Assembly: GCF_000219625.1 (NCBI RefSeq)
Contig: NC_018199.1
Coordinates: 186,001 to 250,000 of the forward strand
DNA: 64,000 bases
Direction of reading: 5' to 3'
Source of the DNA: Zymoseptoria tritici IPO323
Taxonomy: Eukaryota; Ascomycota; Dothideomycetes; Mycosphaerellales; Mycosphaerellaceae
The notes under the pieces are model-generated. The model saw nothing but the letters and a program-made list of their open reading frames with translations. It made no database searches and was not told the DNA's origin. Shown here one piece after another: positions 55,106-64,000 of the stretch. The first letter of the stretch is position 1; each line of letters begins with the position of its first letter. Made by a program: the position numbers and the translations under genes.

Positions 55106-56741
55106 GACCACCACCATTCGGATGTGAGTCTGCGGGGTTGTAAGCCAACACTCCGACCAGAGGAGAGAGCGTAGAGTTGTGTGAAAGATCACGGGTGCTC
55201 GACCTACGGACACGCAGGATCTGCTTGTGAGCACCAGGAGACTTGGATGCTAGCTGGTCTTGCGAAAGATGACAATCTTGTCGGCATTGGCCAACTCCTT
55301 CCTGGCCATCGCTTAGGGCAGGACGGTACCTGCTTCACCAGCTCCTTTACAAGTATAATACCCATGCGACAGTTTGCGTTGCGACTATCCACTTCCGTCT
55401 TTTGAACGACCTCCTATCCCGCACTCCAGCAGCCAGCATTCAGATCCCGCCGATGTATGCTCGGGCGGCAAGCTGCAGACGCCCGTGATCACAGCACAAA
55501 ACTGTAAGCGACAACACCAACTAGGAACACCGTGTATCCGTCAGCCGTTCTGATATACAGTTCCTTTCCGCTCAGGCCCTCTTTCCATTCCTTCGCTGCG
55601 ACTGTACGACCGACCGAGCTGGATGGCCCACGCCGCGATGCTACACCGAGAGCTAATGCTTACAACCGCCACCTCCTTACCTATTCCCTTTTCTTGTCTT
55701 ATCTGTAACAGAGACACTTCCAAGCACTGCGGCATACTACGCAGCGTCCTTCGTCTCCTAGCGGCGACAGCGACATCCACCCACCTCCACGACCCGCTAA
55801 CCCGCTAACCGACCGTCTGTTACAGCCCACTCTCGCCGTCGCGGACTCCGGCTTTCCCACCCTGGATAATGGCGGCTCCCTTCCCGACCTCTCCGACCTT
55901 ACGCCTTATTAGTGTCGCTACTACACATCGACATCCACACCACCTGCCGCTCTTAGCGCTTGCGGAGCTACTGGAACGGTCGTTGGTGCGATTGCCAGGC
56001 ACCTGTAACATGCAGCTCGGCGTGCTAGCGAGACACGCCGGAACAGTCGGACAGAGCATCATTCCTAAGATTCCTCGAGGTCTTTAATCTTGGTGCGGTA
56101 CACACGTCCGATGATGCGAGCACTGCCGGGAAAGGAAGGTAAGGATAACAAGAGTACTGCTGGAGGAGATGGTAAGGACTAGCTGTAGTTCGAAGCGGTC
56201 GGCTTAGGGGTCATGACGACGACTAATCAGAGGTGAATGTCGGTGAGGCAGCTGGAGGTAGCCGCGAGAGGTGTAGAGTATAGACACTCACAGTGGGCCT
56301 CGGTCGTCGACCATTCCTGTCCTGTTGCAGTCCCATGTCGACAGAGCTAAAACAAGAGTCGGACGAACGGGGTGCGGCGAACAAGGTTACTGCGAGCAGG
56401 AACGCACGTTATTGTCGTCGTTTGGACTTCGCGAGGTCAACAATAAGGGCAAGGCAGGCGGCAGTGTTGATGTCGATGATCGTTAAGGACTAGCGATGTG
56501 TCGTGCGACGCGGCAGTAGACTCGAGCTCTAAGGCGGATGCGGACGGGAGGGTAGAATACTAGAGAGCACCGTTGTAGGGGAGGAGCAAGACGAGGACCA
56601 ACCCAACCCATGACGAAAAAGTCGAAGAAGGACGAGAAGGAGAAGACCCACCTGGGTAACGGTCGGACGGGTGATGTGAGGCCGGTCTCTGATATCGTAT
56701 GGTTAAAAGGTGGTTCCTTCCTGTTCTGGAGAGCGGTCAGC
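55106..56741. other. No gene I can support
   Basis: Short ORFs lie on both strands, for example minus 55541-55780 and 55820-56062 and plus 55623-55808. None has a motif or splice signal I can defend. Composition is not strongly RIP-like. Confidence 0.3.
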
Positions 56742-56871
56742 TCTGACCGACATACGGGCAGACCTGACCGACATACGGGCAGATCTCAGACCTGACCAAG
56801 ATATGGGCAGACCTGACCTGACCAAAATAGGGACAGACCTGACCAAGATACGGGCAGACCTGACCAAGACA
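56742..56871 (+). repeat. Coding-frame minisatellite, unit about 21 bp
   Basis: Six to seven imperfect copies of GACCTGACCAAGATACGGGCA. The plus-strand frame stays open and encodes a repeat of the type DLTKIRA. The repeat sits inside an ORF of 140 codons (56710-57132) whose other parts are unremarkable. Confidence 0.85.
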
Positions 56872-59039
56872 GAGGGGAAGGCCAATCCAGATCGCTACGT
56901 GATGCGGACCTCTTCCGCCTCACATCACTCTTTCACATCACTCTCTCACATCAGGTCTTGTGGAGATTCCTGCGTTGCCGTGAAGACGATTCGCCCACAT
57001 GCCCCGAAACGCAATGCATTACCCGATCCAACGGCGTTCTGCTCCAGCGGATACTTCGACGTCAAACAGCACGGATCATTCCCGCATGATGGCTGGCTTG
57101 ATGCACGGAAGTTCCGTCCATCCCGTGCTTGACGTTGCTCGTGCTGTGCTCTTCGGATCTCCAACTTGCGTGGGGCTTCAGTCCGCCCAGCTGGAGCAAG
57201 TCCGTGTCCTGTATAAGAGATGAGCCTTGTATCTTCCCTCCCTGCCGACACCAAAGCCCAAGGCCTTGAAATGAGACGCTGGACAGCCTTCCTCGCCGTG
57301 AAGCTTCTGCTCAAGGAGAGGCCGTCGCCACTTCATCTGCTGGCAGCGTGGGGTAGGAAGAAGGAGGAGTCGAACTGATAGATAGAGGACGATAGATTTA
57401 GTAGAGCCGTAGAAGATGTTGTTAAGATATACGCTATTAATAGCTAGTAGATAAATAAAAATTAGGGGAATTACTACGTTATTAATTCGTCTATAGTCCG
57501 GGTTTTTACACTTACTCGGACGAGGTATCCTTCGAACTGGATGATCGACCGCACGGTGTCCTCCCGTCAGGCATTCTCGAGTCCCCGACGTCTATGATAG
57601 AGTCGGTCGTCAAATTGAAGGTCGAATCATCGAAGCGAAGAGTGTTGCAGATCAAACTCCCGTAGGCCGATCAGGAACAAACTCCAGGTGAGGGCCCATC
57701 CGGCGGAAGTTAAGAAATTAGTGATGGTAGGGTACCAGCTCAGCCGTTAATAGTCGCATATCGTGTACAGGGGCGAAGGTAGCGCATCAGTCGAGGTCGT
57801 CGTCGTTGTTGTCGAAGGCAGGTCAAGCCGAGAGGGGGGTCGTAATGCGATCAGTCCGGTGGAAAACGTAGTTATGCAGCCGGGCAATTAAGGCGTAATT
57901 GAAGTAGTCCTAACGCTTATAGGAAAGAGGAGAGAGGAAGTTAACCTCTTTGATCTCCGCTCGTGATATGCAAGCTCCCTCTCCCTAACTTTGCCGAAAC
58001 TCCTTCCGATCCTTCGCCTTTATACTATTACTCGCCTTAAGGAGCATAGCCTTCTAATGGCTATACATCTACACCTGAGAGCTCAAATCATAACAAGCTC
58101 GTTAGCTACGACTTGCCTAGGCGATAGCAGCGTCGACCTACTACCGCCACCAATTCCCGATTCCTAACTCTTTAGTTACCGCGACCTCTCCTATCGCTAC
58201 TGCTGCTGCTTAGCCTACACAGCACGACGACGAACCCGAAGAGCACCAAGAAGTGTAGCGTACCCTAGCCGTGTAGTAGAGACCCCACATCCTCTCGGCA
58301 GCGGTGTCAGCGGCCTCAGGAAACGGTAGCCGCGAAGCTATCAATATCAATACGGCAACCAATTCCCACTTCTTACAATTCACCGCACGATGAGCGGCCC
58401 CGAGAGGAGTGCGTACAACATCCCCCATCGCCTCACAAATGCCCATCCCCATCGCCTCAAGCCCCCATCCCCGGGCGAATAGCAGACCATTGACCTCCTC
58501 GCGAACAAGCCGAACGGCAAGGACTAACTCGCTACCACGAAAACCCGACCATTCACGTAGCTAGCGGCCTGCAAAGGGTATTTGCACCTCAGCCTGCTAG
58601 CTCGTCGAACGAAATGGATAACTACTACACAGCACACAGCGCTTCTGATGTGCATTTTGTACCATGCGCCGAGATCCGTAGAGAAAGGATTAGATTGTGC
58701 CGATTCTCCCTTTCGCTCTTCGCTCTTCGCGATGAGATTAAGCACGCGAGTGTGAGTGGCGATGCCTGCGATACTGGAGGTCGTCGGATGAGGGCTGGCT
58801 TTAAAGGCACTATATGGCGTCGACGGGGAGAGGCTACGTAGGTAGCTGCGAAGTGACGAACTCATGGAGTTATTGAGCTGCTCGCTAGCGGTAGCAATGT
58901 AGGTTTCCGCTGCTTGCTCTGCCGTTGCGACCGCGACTGCTAAGGGTAGGGCTACGCTCTGCGGTGGGTGGAATAGAAATCTATTAGAGGGAACGTTAGC
59001 GCTAGCCGATTTAAGTATAAAGATAGGAAGGACAGGGTA
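56872..59039. other. Transition region, no gene supported
   Basis: 56.9-57.3 kb is normal composition with overlapping ORFs on both strands (for example minus 56946-57314). From about 57.36 kb TAG-, TTA- and CTA-rich patches appear, suggesting old RIP. 58.2-58.9 kb is less affected and has minus ORFs of 80-113 codons without motifs. Confidence 0.35.
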
Positions 59040-60660
59040 TATATATATACCCTAGGTTTGTAAGTAATAAGATACATCGTTCGTTTATTAAACTTAGTAG
59101 TTTTAATTAGGCTAGAAAATTTATATAGATAGAGGAGGAGAAATTTAAGGTCGAGATTTTAGGGCTATAGTTACTTTATTAGGAAAGGAATTACGACGAA
59201 ACGGTAGAGAATAGCTCGCTCTATAGACGGGAGCCGTTAGCGCCGAATATATAAGGTAATAGAAGGCAACGCTAGATCCTTAGGCTTCGTCCTATTTCTT
59301 ACTCGGTTGCTCTTATTATAGTAACGACTATATACGCGTACCGTCGGGCCTAACGAATCGCGAGCCGTACTATATCGAGCGTTAGAACTTTCGAATACTA
59401 AGTTATACGAAGTAGTATGTCGGACGAAGAGAAGGGAAGTATTAGGTTAGGGCCGCCGTTACGAGACTCGAAAGAAGGGCTATAATAAGGTTAGGGAGGA
59501 CGCCTAGACGTTATTATTCTACGCGCTATTCTTCTTAACCCTTAACCGAATACGTTAGCGGTATAAAGTAATAGGAAAGAAAGCCGTAATATACCTAGGA
59601 CATTTTTAGAGGAGCTTCGAAGCTAGAAAATCGTAGAGAGCTTAACCTAGATAAGGACGCCGGGATACGAGAAGCCTAGCGAAGTTTCGTAGCCTAAATA
59701 TTAATTATGTTAAGCTAAGTACGGACCCTAAAACTAATATATTCGAATAGTTATAAAGATACTTCTTCCGATAGAAAGGCAAAACGAATAGTAGCGTCGA
59801 ACCGTTAGGTATATCTAAACTATCCTCGAAGGGAAATTCTAAGCTCGAGACGCCTCGTAGACGTCGGTAAAGCGTATATATTAGTCGGAACCGTATACCT
59901 CGTAGATCGTCGTCGATTAGAGACGAGGCCCTAGGTCTTAAGGCGTAGGGTATAAGGGACTTTACCGACTTTAAGTATACCGGTAGGATCGCTCGACCCG
60001 ATACGAAGAGTAGAGGTCGCGGCGTTCCGATATATCTAAAGGTAGCATAGTATAAAAGGAATATATAATAATATAAGCGGTTATAATATAGTCGACTAGA
60101 AGATCGGCGCTCGCGCTAATATGTCTTTCCGTAGAATTACGATCTTAATAGTAAACATCCGATACTTTTAACCCTAAGAGCGTAAATAAGACTATAATAT
60201 TAATATATACTTATAGGCGAGGGTGTTTCGCCTATAAAACAAAGTTTCGGCGTATACTTAAGGCGGTAAGACTCTTAAGCTATAATCTAAATCGGTAGAC
60301 TATCCCTAAATATACTTATAAACATATAGTATATCCGCCGAACCGCGGAACAAAGCGAGACGGAGTAAAAAGTAACCGAGAGGACGCTACCGACTTATTA
60401 CTATAGCTACCGCGACTTCCGAGGAAGAATAAAGTCTCCTTAATATAGGTAGGGAGCTAGATGTAGGGACCTAGGAGAACGAGCAGATTATAGACTATGT
60501 TTATCTAGCTACTCCTACGATGCAAAATCCCGTATAGGGCCGAGGTAGTTAAAGTCTTAAAGACGAGTATACTACTACTTATGTACGACGGAGCTATTTA
60601 GGCTAAGATAGCGTTTAATGCCTTATCTAGATCTCGGGCACCTCGTAGGTTAGCTAAGTC
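59040..60660 (+). pseudogene. Strongly RIP-mutated repeat with an unidentified reading frame
   Basis: CpA and TpG are nearly absent, as in transposon copy 2. One plus-strand frame from about 59,270 to 60,330 reads as protein with only TAG/TAA interruptions. Segments include ESRAVLYRALELSNTKLYEV, TLLFYALFFLTLNRIR, RSLAKFRSLNINYVKLSTD and RNRIPRRSSSIRDEALGLKA. It is basic and has no zinc knuckle, protease, reverse transcriptase or DDE motif that I can see. It may be the structural gene of a mobile element whose other genes are lost. I found no LTR or TIR around it. Confidence 0.45.
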
Positions 60661-61270
60661 TGCGTAGTTAAGCAGATCTGCTACATGCGGTCGGTTGTAA
60701 GCGAGAATGCCCTTGGTCCATGAGAGGTGTCCGTTGAGGCGCTAAGGTGCTGTCTAGAGATCGATCGAAGAGGCTCGGAACAATTCGAAGCCCGCGCAGA
60801 TTTTGATTCCTGGCTGAGCTCAGCCGGAATTGAAGACCATCTGACCGGCTGCTGGGTTGGCCAGACAGTCATAAATCCTTCTTGCGCCAGTCCCCATTAC
60901 CATTCTCCTTCTACTAGGTCCTTGGAATCTAGCGCCATTCCTTCGTTTTGTGCCAAAGAAGTCTGCTTCAAGAGCATGCAGGTTGCCTGGCCTTAGTGTT
61001 GACATGATTTCCAAGCATCCTTCTGCGGCCCGACAGCGCATTAGTGGTGCCGGCCGTGATCCAGGCGTTCGTGAAAGATGCAGTCATCTGCTCGGCGTGC
61101 AGATGAATGGGCGACACGTCGCGCTCCTCGTCGTCTCCAGCTCTTCGGGCGCTCTGTGCAACTCTTCTGTCCAGGCTTCCTTGTGGTCGATCTCCTCTTT
61201 GGTTTGCCTTGACATAGGTTCCACTTTTTGTCCGCGCTGCTTCCATCTTTTGCTCGGTGCATTCACGCCG
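60661..61270. other. No gene I can support
   Basis: Normal composition resumes. ORFs of up to 143 codons overlap on both strands (plus 60950-61381, minus 60968-61363). No motif decides between them. Confidence 0.3.
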
Positions 61271-61335
61271 GCTCTTCTCGTCCTGCAACGACTCTTCTCG
61301 TCCTACAACGACTCTTCTCGTCCTGCAACGACTCT
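61271..61335 (+). repeat. 20-bp tandem repeat, about three copies
   Basis: The unit CTCTTCTCGTCCTGCAACGA is repeated with one substitution. Confidence 0.9.
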
Positions 61336-61612
61336 TGTGCTTCATGGAATCCTTGCTCTGCATCTCGGAATTGCGCTTTGAGCCTTCAACTCGGGTTCGC
61401 CGGGCGCGGGGTTATGGCAATGAGCGTCGTGGATGGGCGGGTGTTCGATTCGACGGTGGTGAGCTTGTTGGACAATTAAGAAGAGTTACCGTGAGTTGGA
61501 AGAGTCGGTCCAGGTCGCTCGCCCGAGTTCACCATCGCAGAGGCGGACGGGCGGGGCGGGACGGAACGAGATGGAATCCGGGAGTAAAGCTCCCTGCTTC
61601 CAAGTTTCGGGT

Positions 61613-61757
61613 TCACCCGACGTCCACACTCCACCCGACGTTCACACTCCACCCGACGTTCACCCTCCACCCGACGTTTACACTTCACCCGACGTTCACA
61701 CATCACCCGACGTCCACACATCACCCGACGTGCACACTTCACCCGACGTGTACACTT
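61613..61757 (+). repeat. 18-bp minisatellite encoding PDVHTS/PDVHTP
   Basis: Eight head-to-tail copies of a CACCCGACGTTCACACTC-like unit. In the plus-strand frame they encode hexapeptides (PDVHTP, PDVYTS) and end at a TAG. On the minus strand the same block reads as an Arg/Val/Glu repeat (RRVECERRVKC), so the coding strand is not certain. Confidence 0.9.
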
Positions 61758-62224
61758 AGGACTCACGATGGACCTCCTCATTGACCTCTCCTTGATCTTC
61801 CACATCGACTCGACTCCTCCCTCCCTCATCGTTCTTCACATCGCCCAGGGACGCAATCACCGCATGGCCCCTACAGCCAGCTCCTGCTCGTTCCCAACGC
61901 CATCGATTCGTCCTTGCAACATCCGCGCAGTCGGGAGCAAGAAGCCCACGCACGCGAGATTTCAAGCTGGCGACTCCGCAGTATACGATGAGAGATACGC
62001 ATGATATTGGAAGCTTGTGAGAGATGGAGACGGTTCGTCCTCATCCTCCCTCGCCGAAAGGGGTGATTGTGTCGTGTTTCCCCATCGGTTCGAACTGGTC
62101 GTTTTCCCCCAATCGCTTCGAGTTCTGTTATGTTTCTTCCCCATCGGTTCGACATTGCTCTCTCCCCACTCCCTACAGGGGAGACTGATGTCTTACTTCC
62201 CAGAACGCGCGAGGACACAGAGCT

Positions 62225-62325
62225 GCTTCTGACCTCTCCAATTTTCTTCTCCAACTTTCTTCTCCAACTTTCTTGTCTAACTTTATTCTCCAACTTTCTT
62301 CTCCAACTTTCTTCTTACCCAGCCA
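62225..62325 (+). repeat. Pyrimidine-rich 13-bp repeat upstream of an ATG
   Basis: About six copies of TTTCTTCTCCAAC, ending about 20 bp before the ATG at 62346. Such CT-rich tracts are common in fungal promoters and 5' leaders, so it may mark the promoter of that gene. Confidence 0.7.
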
Positions 62326-62345
62326 GCCTACCAACTACCGTCATT

Positions 62346-63540
62346 ATGGTCAAGTATACTGTTCACGTCGTTATTGAGTGGTTCTATCCTTCCGACATTA
62401 CCCCCGAGCATCGCCAGACCGGCTACGTTATCCTTAACGACACCGACGAAGACCCCCGACTGCTCCCCTCCAAACTCCTCGAGCCGGTCTTCGCGAATCT
62501 TCATCTCGGCTACTTCGCCGGCCAGGCAAACCGTCTGTCCTAGAAGGACTACCCGGAGCTCGTGAGCCACATCAAGAAGTGGGCGAAGCACACCGGCGCC
62601 GGAGCAGCTTCTCGAGCTCGTCTCGTGAACCCTCTCCCGATTCCGGTTCAGCACGGTCCGGGAGCAACGCGAGATGTGTGCCGCCGAGTTCTTGGCTATG
62701 TTAAGTCTCACCTGCAGGGCCGCTCTAAGGAGCAGCAGCCGAAGAAGGGCATTACCTGGACGGTGAATCAGACCGTGGCGATGCTGGCGCGGGCGTCGGC
62801 CACTTCGACCACGTCGCCGCTCCCGCCACCATCATTACCAAGATCAATTCTCCTGCTACTTAGAGAAAGAGTACGAAGACTGCCGCCAGCACTGCCAACA
62901 AGGACACTGCCAACAAGGACGCTACTAACAAGGATACTGCGAGCATCATCGACAACCTCATTCCTCCTACCAACCTCAGTCCCCGAACAGCCCTCCGTCG
63001 ACGACAAGAACACTGCGAGCATCCACAACCCAATCCCTCGCACCAAGCCGGTTTCTAGAACAGCCCGCCGTCTCCACCACCTTCCAGAACTGAACCCACT
63101 CACAGCTCCAGCGGCGTCGACTCCGCCCTCCCACGAACTACAAGCGGACCACGCCAACCCAACGAACCCCGCCTTGGGCAAGTTCAAGCAAGTGCAGCTG
63201 GCCATAGCCCAAGGGTCATTTCGTTGTGCAAACAGGCGTAGGTTGCCGAATTTTGTCCATTTTTTTGCGTTGCGGACCGTCTCGCCGCCCTCCTAACCTC
63301 CAGCACTCTTCCCTCGACATGCAATCGCGAGACCCTCGACCTCGATCGACATCTCCCCTAATCCGATCCAATCCAATCCAATCTGAGCGGCTTACACTAG
63401 CGCCATCCACACCTCTACCACCAAATCCAAAGCGGCCGATGTCCGTCAACGCCTCAAACTCCAGAAGGAGTTGGTTGGTGGTCAGCGTTCTGCTAGCGCC
63501 GCGGCGAGATAGAAGCCGATCTCCCGGAGATGGGTACCCG
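62346..63540 (+). pseudogene. Unrecognised gene broken by UAG codons and a frameshift
   Basis: The ATG at 62346 follows a CT-rich leader. The frame encodes an N-terminal domain-like segment (MVKYTVHVVIEWFYPSDITP, GYVILNDTDEDPRLLPSKLL). It meets a TAG at 62541-62543, then continues in the same frame (KDYPELVSHIKKWAKHTGAG). Near 62750 coding signal moves one frame (GVGHFDHVAAPATIITKINS), crosses another TAG, and enters a Lys/Thr/Asn repeat (TANKDTANKDATNKDTA). A later piece at 63430-63510 reads KAADVRQRLKLQKELVGGQR and meets a further TAG. TAG in place of CAG or TGG fits mild RIP. No family is recognised. Confidence 0.45.
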
Positions 63541-64000
63541 CGATGGTTTGGTGGTGGTGGTGTTGCCCACCGGAATCGTAGTCGGCGAGACGAGGATGTT
63601 GACTGACGGTGATGTTCGTGACGTGTCGCTTACAAAAGGGTCATGGCCGGGTAGGTCACAGATTTGGAAAAATCGCGGGCGTGTGTGATACACCTTCGGC
63701 AGGCGTGAATGAAGCTATTGCGTGACACGAGTGTTATCGAGCTGACTTTGCGGAAGGGAACGGCGCCGGCAACGGTGGTCGAACGTCAGGCCGCGGAGGG
63801 AGAGGGCGGTAGGTGGAGCTTGGGTCGAGAATGGAGGTGGAGGCAGTACGTCGTATTCGGCTTAGTTACGGCGGTGCCAACCTGAGATCTGCCCGGGGCG
63901 TAGAAGCTTGATGGGATGCGATTCACCGGTTCTGCAAAATTCAGAAAATAGCAAGAGCTCGGCGAAGGGGCAGAGGCCTGACTCCGGTGACGGCAGTGAG
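63541..64000. other. No gene I can support
   Basis: The window ends in normal-composition sequence with only short overlapping ORFs. Any gene here would continue past the window. Confidence 0.3.

Overview
The window looks like filamentous ascomycete (Pezizomycotina) DNA, most likely an accessory or repeat-rich chromosome segment. Genes carry short spliceosomal introns of 50-110 bp with GT...AG ends. The transposons are damaged by C-to-T changes in CpA context, the signature of repeat-induced point mutation (RIP). I recognise no housekeeping gene, no rRNA and no intact tRNA. The protein-coding stretches are orphan-like, and several are interrupted by nonsense codons or apparent one-base frameshifts.

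Layout. (1) 0-14.7 kb: a series of unrecognised genes, mostly on the minus strand. Several pair one hydrophobic segment with a charged or coiled-coil region. An RIP-damaged gene lies at 10.95-12.44 kb. (2) 14,777-20,146: copy 1 of a three-gene DNA transposon with 41-bp terminal inverted repeats. Its genes are a DDE integrase/transposase, a second protein with a low-complexity tail, and a divergently oriented coiled-coil protein. (3) 20.2-35.4 kb: more orphan genes. The best models are at 23,568-24,558 (three exons), 26,851-27,574 (two exons) and 31,930-32,731 (membrane protein, two exons). (4) 35,516-45,597: copy 2 of the same transposon in the opposite orientation, RIP-mutated so heavily that CpA/TpG is almost erased. 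It carries two nested LINE insertions, a 3.9-kb one (35,565-39,497) and a 763-bp one (44,597-45,359), each flanked by a 12-bp target duplication. Subtracting them gives 5,362 bp against 5,370 bp for copy 1. (5) 45.6-48.0 kb: short low-confidence ORFs. (6) 47,971-54,328: a structurally complete Copia element with 171-bp LTRs, a GCTTG target duplication, a half-tRNA type primer site, a single Gag-Pol frame full of RIP stops, and an unusual 1.2-kb tail holding a tRNA-like sequence and an antisense reading frame. (7) 54.4-64 kb: a degraded membrane/coiled-coil gene, coding minisatellites, a strongly RIP-mutated unidentified frame (59.0-60.7 kb) and a gene broken by UAG and frameshifts (62.35-63.5 kb).

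How it fits together. The transposons nest and were mutated to different degrees, which gives a relative order: transposon copy 2, then the long LINE (also RIP-mutated), then the short LINE-tailed insert (little mutated). The strongest candidate for something undescribed is the three-gene TIR element, because two independent copies share gene order, length and catalytic spacing. All reading-frame statements come from hand translation; no database search was run.
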